The notes beneath the pieces are model-generated. The model saw only the letters and a list, made by a program, of their open reading frames with translations. It was not told where the DNA came from and did not search any database. The translations under genes were made by a program, and so were the position numbers. Below, piece by piece: positions 11,341-23,237 of a stretch of 64,000 nt of DNA. Source of the DNA: Phaseolus vulgaris (lineage: Eukaryota > Streptophyta > Magnoliopsida > Fabales > Fabaceae); NCBI RefSeq assembly GCF_000499845.2, contig NC_023758.2, forward strand, positions 20,915,285 to 20,979,284. Reading direction: 5' to 3'. Every line of letters begins with the position of its first letter. Position 1 is the first letter of the stretch.

Positions 11341-11689
11341 AGGCCTATGCACAAGCTAAACTGATAAATATATACCCCCTATTATGCTAAATGGACCATA
11401 CTCTACTGAAATTAAAAGCAAAGAAACTAGTTGATGCTCAACTCCCATGGCTTGGGCTCTACTCCTAGTAATCCTCTGAGGAAATGATAAAGACCAAGGA
11501 GAGAGGGCGCCTACTGACCAAGGCCAACCCATGACCTCAACACCCACCATACCTTAAAGGATTACGAGGAGCAGAGCACGACTCTGGGTGTTGAGCATCA
11601 GTTGGTTTCCCTTTTTGTAATTTCCGTAGAGTATATCTATATAGCATAAATAGAAGGTGAAGATATAATAATGGGCCTATGAGAATTCC

Positions 11690-12378
11690 ATTAGGGTAGG
11701 AAGGAAACCCTAGCTTCTAGAATGATGTATATGGTACGACTTTGACCAAAGTCTACCCTTAAAACTGCACCACTTTTTCCTTTCCCCTTCTACCCTCATT
11801 TCTTGTTTTCCAAGGCTCCTCATCCTATCAATAGGAGGCCTCCCTCATTGTATTTACAAGTTGAATGAAATAGAGAAAAGTTACTTTGCACATTTGTGTG
11901 TGTGAATGATTAGTGAGGCTTGTCCTCTTAGTCTTAGTCTTATGTTGTGAGTTTTGAGAGCTCTCAAGTGGTGGCATCCTTCACTTATCTTGAAGTCATT
12001 TCACCATCCAAGTGGTGTGCAAACATTCTCAATTCCATTTCTCATAAGCTTCATTTTCCTTCATCTTTTCCTTCCATTATCATTCCATTCTATTCATAAA
12101 CATGTTCTTATTTTGCTTCCTTATGTCTATTCATTTTATACATGTTGCTCTTGTTTTCCTTATGTAATTCTGCACCATATCTTGTCATCATCTTCACCAT
12201 ATAATTGTATTTTCCTTTTACCTTTGTGAAATGAATCTTCACATCTACTTAACCACTTGGTTAAGTTAATGTCCAGTGGGGATTTTCCTTAGGTTTTCAC
12301 TCTTTAATTGTCTTAAAAATATCAATCATAAATCTAAAGTGTCACCTAAATGAACAATCCTAAAATCAACTCACATCA
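11690..12378 (+). repeat. L-family LTR, plus orientation (right arm of inverted pair)
   Basis: It ends AACTCACATCA at 12,378, the mirror of 10,332. Hairpin CTTAACCACTTGGTTAAG lies at 12,248-12,265. The middle (11,345-11,690) contains another short minus-orientation copy (CCCCCTATTATGCTAAA at about 11,374) and unassigned sequence. Together 10,332-12,378 forms an inverted repeat with a loop of a few hundred bp. Confidence 0.6.
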
Positions 12379-12399
12379 GGAATGATGGGCTCTGAAGCA

Positions 12400-13539
12400 A
12401 TGTCTAGTGGCGGGTCTTGACCTAGCCCTAGATCATATGTCATGCTTCGAGTTATCCTTCTGGAGGGTTGGGCTTGGTCAGTGGTCTATCTCTCAAGTCT
12501 TCATCAGATATAAACTCTTCTATCTCAGTATTAGTACAAACAATTGGATTATAAAAATTAAAATCTCTAAGAAACTCAAGCACATTTTCATCCTCACTCT
12601 CAAGATGATATACACAATGATCCTAAACATGATGTTTCATAGCATCTAGTGCCTCCTGATTAAGAAGTGGTTCTGACTCCATCAGTGGTGGTTGGACAAT
12701 AAATGGTAATGGTTTAGAGATCTTAACAACCTGCAATTTAATTGGGTCAACGTTAAAAACAATTGTTATGGATGCATCTATGCATTCTGATTTGTTAGGC
12801 ATTGCTGGTGTAGTAATACTTGCATCTTCATTTCAAATTATATCATCAAACGATATGCATTTGTTAATCTCAAGACATGTTTGACAAATGAATGAACCAA
12901 TACATAAATCACAAGTAAAAGTATCAACAAAATGGGATAATTCAAATTTTCCTAAAAATTCAAGTAAATTATCATCCTTAAAACCATTAATTTTGTCAAT
13001 GCAAAGAAAAGAATGATTTTGGACCGGTTGTTTTATAGCGCCTAGGGCAGTGGTAGACGCTATTGGAATGGTAGACATTTCAAGGTTAAACATTTCATTT
13101 AGATAAGTGCCTTCACTTGCACATGAATCATCAAAATCCTCTTTGTCTTGAGAAGTCATATGCACTTCGGTAGTGTCTGGATAAGGTTCTATACCTGGAA
13201 ATGAAATGGAAACGAGAGGCATGACATAATTAATATCAACACACATATCAGGATCACAAGTATAGGTTGTATCAAATTGTGAAAGATTTTCTATATATAA
13301 ATTAGGATCATGATGTGAATTCAAACTTTGCTTAGCAATATCTTCAACTTGTCTAGCCAATTGACCAACTTTCTCTTCTAATTCTAATAGACTAGTATCT
13401 ATGCTTTGTTGAGATTTCATTGTATTTATCATTAATTGTCTCATAAACTCTTCTAAAGATGGCTCTTCAAGATTACGAGGAATATTATTAGTTTGCGAAA
13501 ATGGTTGAAAAGGTATTTGACTTTCAACATAATAGTATT
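12400..13539 (-). pseudogene. gag/pol-linker fragment of another Gypsy element, cut by T1
   Basis: On the minus strand from 13,539 a frame reads IPFQPFSQTNNIPRNLEEPS, then LEEFMRQLMINTMKSQQSID and LELEEKVGQLARQVEDIAKQ. This is the kind of coiled segment that follows the CCHC knuckle in Athila-like and related gag proteins. An acidic region with CDLCIGSFICQTC follows (about 12,860-12,910). The frame is open to 12,836 and continues with stops towards 12,400. The N-terminal residues of the apparent ORF (13,540-13,618) belong to the inserted T1 LTR. Confidence 0.5.
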
Positions 13540-14185
13540 TGTTCCTGCCGGTTGACTCGATTATCTTCGCGCGTCTATGACGATCGCATGCCCGATTATC
13601 CCTTCTTTCTTCAAACACCTGAAATCATAAGGACAAATGGCGCCCTAGAGGCCGTTTGCACTACGACGCTCAAGTCAGTGTAGGGTTATAAACACCAAAG
13701 TAAGTTGTAACAAGCTCCTGTGTATCTGTGTGTGTATTAGCGTAAAGTTGCGTAAAACTTTGCGTACCTTATTAGGTTTGATAATACCCTTTATATACTC
13801 TAGGGTTTCCACTGATCCCACTAACCATAGTTAGGTTTACTGGGAATGTGCCTTAGCGCCGCTATCACCCATTCTTAGGGAAATCTAGCGCGTGAGGCTC
13901 CTTTACTGGAGTGCAACCTCTGACGGGATGACCACCTGGGTACCAACTCGTGCACCTAATCTCTGGGGCCATCTGTCCTGGGAGTGCCCTAGCTGCTCAC
14001 GTGCCATGCATGCACTCAGTCTCCTCCTTCGACCAGGCAAACCTGCATTGATTCCTCCCCCAGGATTGGGTATATGCCTACATTGGGACTCTGCAGTGTC
14101 TCCTGGGTCAATGACCGATGACTCCTCGCCACTCCTCTTGTCGTGCTGACCTGGTGCACCCCGACCCAGTTATCTGCGGTGAAAG
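13540..14185 (-). repeat. T1 3' LTR remnant (Tat-like Gypsy)
   Basis: It starts TGTTCCTGCCGG, the same edge as the T1 5' LTR at 18,055 and the T3 LTR at 57,213. It contains the conserved block GGCGCCCTAGAGGCC plus GACGCTCAAGTCAG (13,642-13,680) and a minus-strand TATA box near 13,790. The far end, polypurine tract and accessory ORF are missing: LTR sequence joins RNase H sequence near 14,185. Confidence 0.75.
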
Positions 14186-16150
14186 TTCGAGGTGTCTTTA
14201 GGGTTCCCTGTATGATCGTCCTCTGCTTGCCCCCCTTGCTTGAACTGGCGAGCTAAGCCAGCAAGTCAGCTCGGGCATTTTGCTCTCTTGGGACATGCAC
14301 CAACTCAAACACCGCGAATGACCCCTTCAGAATCTGAACATACTCTAGGTAGGAAACCATCTGAAGGTCCTTGGCCTGGTATTCCCCTGTTACCTGACCT
14401 GTGACCAGTAGGGAGTCGCTCTTCACCTACAAACTCTGCGCTCCCATCTCTTTCGCCAGCAGCATGCCTGATTGTTGTTGGCCTTGAAGACGAACCGTAG
14501 GGCCTGTTTGATCAAAATCCCGTTCGGTCCCTCCAAGATGACACCTGCTCCGCTGCCTTGTTGGTTAGAGGACCCGTCTACAGAGAGCACCCACCGGAAG
14601 TTGGCTTCCTCTTGGTGTGCATCTTCCGAGGAGAGCTCTACCACGAAATCTGCGTAAACTTGGCCTTTGATAGGACCTCGGGGCTCGTATTGGACATTGA
14701 ACTCTGAGAGTTCCACTGCCCATCGTACCATCCTTCCCGCCACGTCCGGTTTCTGCAGGACCTTGCGGATAGGCAGGTCCGTCATCACCACCACTATGAA
14801 GCTTTGGAAATAATGGCGAAGTCTCCTCGCCGAGAACACCATTGCCAGAGCTGCCTTCTCTAAGGGTCTGGTATCTTACCTCAGGCCCTTGCAATACTTT
14901 GCTTACAAAGTATATAGGCTTTTGTACTTGGTCCTGCTCTTGCACGAGGACCGAACTGATCGCCTGCTCCGTCACAACGAAGTACATGTGGAATGGAGTA
15001 CCTAGCTGTGGTTTACACAACACTGAGGGACTGGCCAGGTACTCCTTCAGCTTGAGGAACGCCTCTTCGTACTCCCTGGTCCAGATGAACCTGTTGTTCC
15101 TCCTCAAGCACTGGAAGGAAGGGTGACCCTTGTCTCCTCCAGTTGATACAAATCTGGACAGAGCGACCATCCGCTCTGTCAATTGTTGGACCTCCTTCAC
15201 TGATATTGGGCTTCTCATCGTAAGGATTGCAGCGCACTTCTCGGGATTCGCCTCTTTCCCATGCTCAGTGAGTAGGAAACCCAAGAACTTACCGGCTTCC
15301 ACCTTGAACACGCACTTCTCGAGGTTCAGCTTCAGCCTGTACTTAGCTATTGTCATAAATAGCTCTTCTAGGTCAGCCACATGCTGATCTTTTACCTGTG
15401 AGGTCACCACCATGTCGTCCACATAAGCTTGCACATTTCGCCCTATCATGGGTGCGAGCACTCTCCATCAGCCTCTGGTAGGTGGCGCCTGCATTCTTCA
15501 GCCCAAAGGGCATCATTGTGTAACAGTAACAAGACAACTCTGTCATGAACGCTATCTTGCACTCGTCCCTGGGGTGCATCTTGATCTGGTTGTACCCAGA
15601 AAATGCATCCAGGAAGCTGAGCATCTTGCAACCCGAGGCACTGTACCAAGGCGTCGATACTTGGTAGAGGATAGGAGTCCTTTGGGCATGCTTTGTTAAG
15701 GTCGGTGATGTCAACGCACATTCTCCACTTCCCGTTGGCCTTCTTCACTAAGACCACGTTGGCCAACCACTCGGGATACTAGATCTCCCTTATGTGGCCA
15801 GCGCTCAACAGCTTCTTTGTCTCTTCTTTAATGACCTGCCACCTCTCTTCGTTGAACTTCCTTCTTCTCTGGCGGACAGGCCTGACCTTGGGGTCCATGG
15901 TGAGGCGGTGGCACAGAAATTCTGGGTCTATGCCTGGCATGTTTGAGGCAGACCATGCGAAGGCATCCAAATGTCGGGCTATGACTTCGGCGATCTGGTC
16001 CTGTGCTGCCTGGCCTAGTGATTTGCCAAGCTTGAATGTCCTACCTCCAATCTCCCTCTCCAAGACTTCTGGTTCGGGTTGCCTCTCCTGAGCGATCTCT
16101 GCTAGGGCGACCCCTTCTTCACTTGGTGCCCTGGTGGTGACCATGAACAC
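14186..16150 (-). pseudogene. T1 pol relic: RT and RNase H, integrase deleted
   Basis: On the minus strand: spacer (EREIGGRTFKLGKSL), RT (ANGKWRMCVDITDLNKACP; FLDAFSGYNQIKMHP; AYVDDMVV), RNase H (LYFVVTE-like segment, YFVSKVLQGPEVRY) and the start of the second, archaeal-type RNase H (FRWVLSVDGSSNQQGSGAGV) found in the Tat lineage. Frameshifts lie near 15,640, 15,470 and 14,860, with an in-frame stop at 15,779. It ends in the second RNase H (PREQNARADLLA) near 14,250, followed directly by LTR sequence. Confidence 0.85.
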
Positions 16151-16198
16151 CCCTCTCTTGGTCTTGAGGTTATTCTTGTAACATCTCTTAGCCTCCTT

Positions 16199-17985
16199 CT
16201 AATCTGACTTGATGGTAATCACCTTTCCTACCAAGTTAGGCAGCTTCATCTTCATGTGCCTCGTCGACGCCACCACCCTCATCCTGTTCAGCATAGGTCT
16301 ACCCAACAGTATGTTATAAGTGGAGGGCACATTGACGACGAGGTACCTGATATTTTCTATGCGGGACGCGACACCATCTGTGAAGGTGGTCCTCAGCTCT
16401 AAGTGCCCGCGCACCTCCACCTGATCTCTCGCAAAGCCTTACAAACAGCCAGTGTAAGGCCTCAACTGATTAGGGGACAACTGCAGCTTGTTGAAGGTCG
16501 TCCAGAACATCACGTTTGTCGAGCTTCCTTGATCCACCAGTACACGATGCACTTTTCTCCCAGCGGTTACTACTGAAATCACCACTGAGTCATTTTCATG
16601 GGGGACGACATCTCGGAGGTCGGCCTTGGTGAATACAAGGTCGACGTCAAGGGCATCATCTGCCTCTTGCGCCTCTACTGACATCCCTGCTCGGGCATAC
16701 TTCTTCCGTTGAGAAGCGATGAACCCTCCTCCTGAGAAACCCCCTGCGATAGTGTGGACCTCACCATCCACGGGTATCTCATGCCCCTGATCCTCTCCTG
16801 ACGCTGTCGAGTTATGGGCTCCATGTGGCTCCGCCAAGTAGTTGTTCAGGAAACCGCTCTTCACCATCTCGTCTAACTGGTGTCCCAACGCCAAGTAGTT
16901 GCGTATGGGGTGGCCAAACGCTTGGTGGAACTCGCACCATGCATTTTTGTTGGGCCCTAACTTCCTATCGGACTTAGCGGGTATCTTCAATCTCTCTGCT
17001 ATGTTGGGGACGGCGATCAGGTCCTTCAACTCTACCACGAAGTTGTGCCTTGGCGGCACATTCTCCCTTGCGCGTCCCCTGGTTTGGGGCTCGTAAGGCT
17101 GCTGCTTTGCTAGAGCCCTCTTCTCTATCGTTGCCTCATGCACCCTCAAGGGTTGAGGTCGACCTGGTGCTCGTGGGCGCGTGGGAACAACGCACGTGCG
17201 CTTCTCGTTGACTTCTCCCTCCGTGGCAATATGAGCCACCGCTTAACGCCTTATCTCGCCGAAAGTTCTGGGGTGGCTCCTGATCAGTGATTCACTGAAG
17301 GGTCCCGACACAATGCCCTTTCTGAGCGTGTGCACCATCATCGTTTCATCCTTAGTGTTTATCCTCACCACCTGTGCCCCAAAAAGGTTGAGGAACTCCT
17401 TCAGGGACTCTCCCTGATACTGCCTTACTTCAAAAAGATCGTAAGAGATGGATGGGGGAGCCCGATTCGTGATGTATTGTTCCCTAAACAGCTTAGAGAG
17501 TTGCGCGAACGACATTACGTGGCCATCAGGGAGGTTGATGAACCAATCCATCATTGTTCCCACCAATGTGCTCATGAACAGCTTGCATCGCACTTCGTCA
17601 GAACCCCCAACCAACATCATCTGCGTATGGAAGGCCGTGAGATGAGCCTTTGGGTCCTCTACACCGGTGAAGGTGACTTTGAGCCCTACGAACATGGCTG
17701 GTATCATGGCATCCATGATCACTTGCGAGAATGGCATTGGGAATTCCCTGAATGGTGTCGCAAGTTCTTGATCTTCCACCTCACGTTCCCCTGCTTGATT
17801 GCGCAAATCCGTACGTAATTCCTCGTTGGTTCTATGCAATTCTTCACTCCTTGCCAGCGACGTAGCCTGATCAATCTGGATGCGACCACCGTTTCTTGGA
17901 GAGCCTACATCGTTTCCATTATTTATTGCAAGGTGAGGCTTTCACCCCCATTCGGTGCAACGGATCCTTGCCTCGTATTTCTCAT
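16199..17985 (-). pseudogene. T1 gag and protease relic
   Basis: A probable start is MRNTRQGS at 17,985, as in T3 (MRSTRQG). The gag domain (FTGVEDPKAHLTAFHTQM; WFINLPDGHVMSFAQLSKLF) is followed by the Tat-type knuckle CEFHQAFGHPIRNY, whose third ligand Cys is replaced by Tyr. The protease has an intact active site, VLVDQGSSTNVMF (about 16,520-16,560), and the conserved STYNILLGRP. Stops occur at 17,240-17,242, 16,439-16,441 and just after 16,199; from 17,839 to 15,780 the frame is otherwise kept. Confidence 0.85.
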
Positions 17986-18029
17986 CTTTCTTGATCTTTC
18001 TTGTTCTTGCGAATGGGATAGTGTTTTAA

Positions 18030-18054
18030 ATCGGGCCCCACAGTGGGCGTCAAA
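18030..18054 (-). promoter_or_regulatory. T1 primer-binding site region
   Basis: On the minus strand, TGACGCCCACTGTGGGG follows the 5' LTR end after a short spacer. T3 has TGGCGCCCACCGTGGGG in the same place (57,193-57,209). The matching tRNA was not determined. Confidence 0.55.
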
Positions 18055-18186
18055 TGTTCCTGCCGATTGACTCGATTATCTTTGCACGTCTACGACGATC
18101 GGACACCCGATTATCCCTGCTTCCGTTCGTGCCTTTCTTCGAACACCTGAAATCACAAGGACAAAGGGCGCCCTAGAGGTCGTTTG
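18055..18186 (-). repeat. T1 5' LTR remnant, cut by Copia insertion
   Basis: 132 bp matching the edge of the 3' LTR (13,540-13,670), with GGCGCCCTAGAGG at 18,168. It stops exactly where the Sirevirus-like LTR begins (TGTTAGAATG at 18,187). Confidence 0.8.
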
Positions 18187-19315
18187 TGTTAGAATGTATG
18201 GCTTTAAACTAGAGGGGGGGTGAATGGTTTAAAGAGGTTTTTCAAAAACTTTTAAGCCTATAATGAAATTACTTCGAGAATAACTTGATTAGAAATCATT
18301 TTGTCAAAACACAAAGCAAAAAGCACAACACCAGAAAAACAATCGGTTGTTTCGCAGAAACAATCGGTTGTTTATACCAGTTCACAAATATCAAAACTGA
18401 ATTTAAAGAGTTAAAGGATAGAGAAAATGCACACAGAGGTTTATACTGGTTCACTCTAAACCCAGAGCTACATCCAGTCTTCCCAGAAACCACTGGGGAA
18501 TCCACTAAGCAATCAACCCTAGATTACTTACAACACAACCAAAGAAGTGACCTTGATCCCCTCAAGACACACACACTCCCTTTGGTCCAGCACAACAACA
18601 CTAAGAATGTTGATCTTAATCCCCTCAAGAACACACAACACTTCCCAGCAAACACACAAGGTTTCTTTCAAAAGATACAAAAGGATTACACTTGTTACAG
18701 AACAAATTTGATATCAATACAAGATGAAAATCCTATCTCACACTCTTTGATCAATGCAATCTCTAAACAATTCTCAACTTTTCAAAATCTCAAATTAGTT
18801 AAAAACTAAAATTTGTTTTTCTGTATTTAATCAAAGTTGTTGTTTGTTACAAAATCTTAACAAACTATTCATTGCATTTAAAGATTGGTCAAAGCATTAA
18901 AAACTGGAGCGTAAACCGTTAGAAAATCATTTAATGCTCAGTCAAAGCACAAAACAGTTTTCTATTATGGTCCCAAAACAAATAATCGGTTGTTTCCACG
19001 AATCAATCGATTGTTTTGGTTTGACAGCAAGTCAACCATTTAAAAACAGTTTTCAACCTTTCTAAAAACACCTAAGTATAAAACAATCGGTTGTTTCCAC
19101 AAAACAACAGATTGTTTTTCACTTAGTTTGAAAACACTTTTCTTTTAAAAGGATTGAGAATGCTTATGCTTTGGATTGAATCAAGAGTGGATTATACATA
19201 AAGTCTACCCCAGATCCTATCTAAAAGACAGCTCAACAACAACAAGCACATCCATCCTTTCATCAACCTTCAAAGGGTTTGGATTCTTCAAAGCTTGAAC
19301 ACACTTGGTTCAACA
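18187..19315 (-). repeat. Sirevirus-like Copia 3' LTR, complete
   Basis: 1,129 bp with ends TGTTAGAATG and GGTTCAACA on the plus strand. It contains three motif pairs (18,340/18,361; 18,983/19,004; 19,084/19,105) and G-rich GAGGGGGGG near its left end. It is about the same length as the solo LTR at 35,470-36,547 (1,078 bp) and the same family as 1-367. Polypurine tract sequence begins at 19,316. Confidence 0.9.
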
Positions 19316-19621
19316 ATCTCCCCCTATTTGATGAAGACAAATCCCTGGTGCTTGTGTTAGATGTGATTGAATCTGAAGCAGTACCTGCAAAAACAACATA
19401 TATACAGTCCAATGCTTCTTACAACAGTAGGTTAGATTTTCACACATTGAAAGCATATTTTCATATAAACAATCGGTTGTTTCTATTAGCAACAACAAAA
19501 ACAGTTTTAATATCAGAGATTTCAGCAGATTTAAATAGTTTCAGAGAAAGATACACAAGAACCAATCAATTCTCCCCCTATTTGTCTTCACAAATAGCCT
19601 CTAACATGTATTAAAAGAGAT
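19316..19621 (-). other. Sirevirus-like 3' untranslated region with two polypurine tracts
   Basis: Copies of CTCCCCCTATTTG lie at about 19,318-19,330 and 19,572-19,584; the latter includes the perfect hairpin CTATTTG/CAAATAG (19,578-19,597). A single unpaired motif copy is at 19,470. Unlike the element at 1-3,976, there is no accessory ORF between pol and the LTR. Confidence 0.65.
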
Positions 19622-21888
19622 TTAGGAAAGATTATTGAGATCAAGGATACCTAACTCATTTCTTAGAAAGAAGAACCTTTCTTTTGGTAATGGTTTAGAG
19701 AAGATATCAGCTAACTGCAGTTTTGTCTCTACAAACTTCACTTCACAGTCCCCATTGCTTACATGATCCCTGATGAAATGATGGCGTATCTCAATATGTT
19801 TAGTCTTTTAGTGCTGAATCTGATTTTTGGTAAGATTGATGACACTTGTGTTGTCACACATTAAAGGAACTTTGCTGATTTGCAATCCAAAGTCTGCAAG
19901 TTGTTGTTTAAGCCATAGAATCTGTGCACAACAGCTTCCAACAGCTATGTACTCAGCCTCAGCAGTAGAGAGAGCAACACATGCTTGCTTTTTGCTATGC
20001 CATGAGATAAGGCTGAAGAAGGTGGCAAGTGCCACTTGTGCTCTTCCTATCTAGCTTGCATCCTGCAAAGTCAGAGTCTGAATAACCAATTAAATGAATG
20101 GGAGAGTGAGAAGGATACCATAACCCAACAGTTGATGTTCCTTTGAGATATTTCATAATTCTTTTTGCAGCTTTGAAGTGTGACTCTTTAGGATTTGCTT
20201 GATATCTTGCACAAAGACACACCACAAACATAATGTCCGGCCTACTTGCTATTAGATATAACAAAGAACCAATCAAACCTCTGTATTTGGTTTGATCTAC
20301 TCCTTTTCCAGCAACATCTGCATCCATGTAGCAGCTTGATAGCATAGGAGTGCTTGCTTCTTTACAACTCTCCATTTCAAATTTCTTGAGAATCTCCTTG
20401 CAATACTTTGATTGGCATAGAAAGATCCCATCCTTTGTTTGCTTAACCTGCAATCCAAGAAAGAAAGACAGTTTTCCCATGGCAGCCACAAATTCTTCAC
20501 ACAAACTATCTTGTGTAGCACCAAAGATGATGTCATCAACATAGATTTGCACAAGGATAATTTCTGAATTTGACTTTTTGATGAAGAGTGTCTTGTCTAT
20601 CATTCCCCTTTCAAAGCCATGTGACAGCAGAAAGTTGCTAAGCCTCTCATACCACTGCCTTGGAGCTTGCTTCAACCCATACAATGCCTTTTTCAACTTG
20701 AAGACATGATTGGGACGTTGATGATCCTCAAAGCCCGGTGGTTGATCCACATACACTTCCTCATTGATGTAGCCATTAAAGAAAGCACTTTTGACATCCA
20801 TTTGGAAGAGTTTAAAACCACTCATACATGCAAAAGTCAACAACAAACTCACAGCCTCCAATCTTGCAAAAGGAGCAAAGGTTTCACCATAATCAATGCC
20901 CTCCTCTTGATTGTAGCCTTTGGCAACTAGACTTGCTTTGTTCCTTGTGATCACACCATCTTCATCCAACTTGTGTCTGAACACCCACTTCGAACCTATG
21001 ATGTTCACCTCAACTGTTTTAGGGACAAGAAACCATACCTCATTCCTTGCAAACTGATTCAACTCTTCATGCATAGCTTCAACCCACTTTTCATCCTTGA
21101 GAGCTTCATCAATTGACTTTGGTTCAATTTGAGAGACAAAAGTTGCGTGCCCAGAAGTTTGAGATGGATCTACGTGTAGAGACACCTTCCTTTATCTGCC
21201 CTATGATGTTTTCCACTAACAGATCTCTAGGAATCCTCCATTCTTTGGGCAACTCACTCTGTTGCAGAATTTCAATCGGTTGTTTATGCGAATCAACCGG
21301 TTGTTTTTCTGCACTGATGTCCAGCTTCTCCAAACTGATGCTCTGTTCATCCTCTTCAACACTGGTCTTCGGGATTTGGATGTTTCTGCGATCTACCTCA
21401 TCAAAGACAACATGAACAGACTCTTCTACAGTCATTAGCCTCTTGTTGTAGATTCTGTATGCATGACTTGTGAGAGAATACCCTATGAAGATGCCAAGAT
21501 CAGCTTTTTCATCAAACTTCCCTAGGTTTTCCTTTCCATTGTTGAGAACGAAACAGCTGCAACCGAAAACTCTGAGATGATTGATGTTAGGCTTCCTTCC
21601 ATTGAAGAGTTCATAAGGAGTCTTCTTCAGAATAGGCCTAATTAGCACTCTATTCATCACATAACACGAAGTGCTAACTGCATTAGCCCAAAAGTACTTA
21701 GGAAGAGAAGATTCACTAAGCATTGTTCTAGCTAGCTCTTCAAGGGACATGTTCTTCCTTTCTACCACCCCATTCTGTTGTGGAGTTCTTGGAGCAGAGA
21801 AATTATGCAGAATTCCCATATTTTCACAGAACTTGCTGAACTTTTCATTTTGGAATTCTCCTCCATGATCACTTCTTATTGAGCCTGA
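19622..21888 (-). pseudogene. Sirevirus-like Copia pol: integrase end, RT, RNase H
   Basis: Minus strand from 21,888: integrase core end SDHGGEFQNEKFSKFC, then SAPRTPQQNGVVERKN, a hinge with an in-frame motif pair (EKQPVDSHKQPIE, 21,273-21,303), RT (NEVWFLVPK; GSKWVFRHKLDEDG; FKLFQMDVKSAFFNG; ILVQIYVDDIIFGAT) and RNase H (LIGYSDSDFAGC; ALSTAEAEYIA). Frameshifts lie near 21,150 and 20,040. A TAA at 19,808-19,810 replaces a serine (QHSKTKHIE in intact elements), after which the frame runs on to a natural-looking stop at 19,622. The 5' part of integrase and all of gag were lost where element T2 begins (21,896). Confidence 0.9.
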
Positions 21889-21895
21889 TCCCGCC

Positions 21896-22706
21896 TGTTG
21901 ACCAAAACGTTGGAACTTGCCTCGTCAAACTTGGATCGACGTGTGCACCGCTTCTACCTCCGTCCTTCGTCGCGATTCACCTCAAGAACCTGCAAAAGAA
22001 CAGAGCGGCGCCGCTGCAGCCGATCGCACTCCAACGCCCAAGTCAGTGACCGAACCACCAAATACTAAGAGCAAGAACACTCAAGAACTCTCAAGGAACC
22101 GTGCAAAGTTCTCTCTCACAGTCTGCTCAAGAACTCGCAAGCGTAAAGAGTATAATCTGAACGTGTGTACCTCAAAAGTTCGTTGGGGAACCCTTAAATA
22201 CCTGGTCACTTTCTCTCTCCTGGCAGTTACAGACCTGGACACGTGGCTCGCATCCAGTCGTACACGTGCCATCATCTGGAGCCTCCTTGACTTGGGCGCT
22301 GCTTCTGACTCTCTTTTTGGCTAAGTTACGTATGCATGGTACTGCCCAGTGCATAGTTAACTTGGGAGTGCGATCTCTACTGGAATTGGCGAGTTAGGGT
22401 GCCTTCGTACACCTTCCCTGTGGTCTCGCCGGCCGCCTTCATAATCTGCACCACCTTCATCTTCGGCGATCTGCTTGCTCTGGCGATCTCTGATCACTTG
22501 GTCGCCTGAGTTTACATCTGGCGACTTCATCTTCAACTGGGTGATCGCCGGTTCTGGTATGCTGGAGATCGGAGCACGCCAACTTCATAACTGGCGACTT
22601 CATGAGCCCCCCGACCTCTTTCCCTTCTGCCAACCTGGCGTCTTGTCAACACGCCGATACTGTGGCTTGATGCCACGTCATCACTTCCGACTACCAGGGC
22701 GGTACA
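21896..22706 (-). repeat. T2 3' LTR (Tat-like Gypsy), complete
   Basis: 811 bp on the plus strand from TGTTGACC to GCGGTACA, followed by a minus-strand polypurine tract. It shares the block ACTCCAACGCCCAAGTCAG (22,027-22,045) with the T1, T3 and 31,421 LTRs but is otherwise quite divergent. A TATA-like sequence on the minus strand is TATTTAAG near 22,195. No clear target duplication with the interrupted Copia pol could be confirmed. Confidence 0.8.
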
Positions 22707-23237
22707 CAAGCCCCCCAGTCTTAAGCGAAGACTTGTCCAGCGAAAAGACTGAAAGAGTCACGTCAACACCGATCTACGTGGCACTGACGCAGAATTCCAA
22801 GCGGTTGTACTTTCTGCTTCTCTGACGCTCCACCAAACCCCTCACCCATCGCTCGACACGTGGCTTCATCAACGGTTACCTTCAGTTAACGTTTGCGCTT
22901 CCCAAACCCATTTCGAAAAACCCTTAAACTCATTTTCGCTCCACTGTTCCATCACTTTCTTCGCATTCTCAAACGCTCCAACTTTCTTCTGCAAAAAAGC
23001 TCTCAACGTTCTTCAACTTCCTGAATCACCAACTTCTTCCATCACTCTTCCGATCATCAAAAGGTACTTCCTTTCCTTCTTCTACTGGTTTTTCCTGCAT
23101 TTTAATCGATTCGCATCACCTGTAACTGTCTGGTGCATACACTGTGGGTTGTTTTTTCCATTTCTCCTTTCTCGTAACTTAGGGCTTCGTCAATCGTTGC
23201 AACGAACTAACGTTCGTTCGTTTTTCACCCTTCTCCC
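22707..23237 (-). other. T2 polypurine tract and region upstream of the antisense ORF
   Basis: CAAGCCCCCCAGTCTT at 22,707-22,722 is a purine tract on the minus strand and closely matches T3 (46,711-46,726). The remaining 500 bp before the plus-strand ORF at 23,238 holds no ORF and probably contains that ORF's promoter and leader; a specific TATA box was not identified. Confidence 0.6.

Noticed and set aside
10504..12229. Small ORFs in both inverted L arms starting MRALKWW
   Set aside because: They are the same LTR sequence in two orientations; not seen intact in the third copy at 58,083-58,940, so coding is unlikely.
17330..17818. 162-residue open frame on the plus strand
   Set aside because: Shadow of T1 gag, which has recognisable conserved segments on the minus strand.
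18285..18809. 174-residue ORF on the plus strand
   Set aside because: It lies wholly in the Copia LTR, antisense to the element, and contains the motif pair as chance peptide; a similar but not equivalent ORF appears in the LTR at 35,589.
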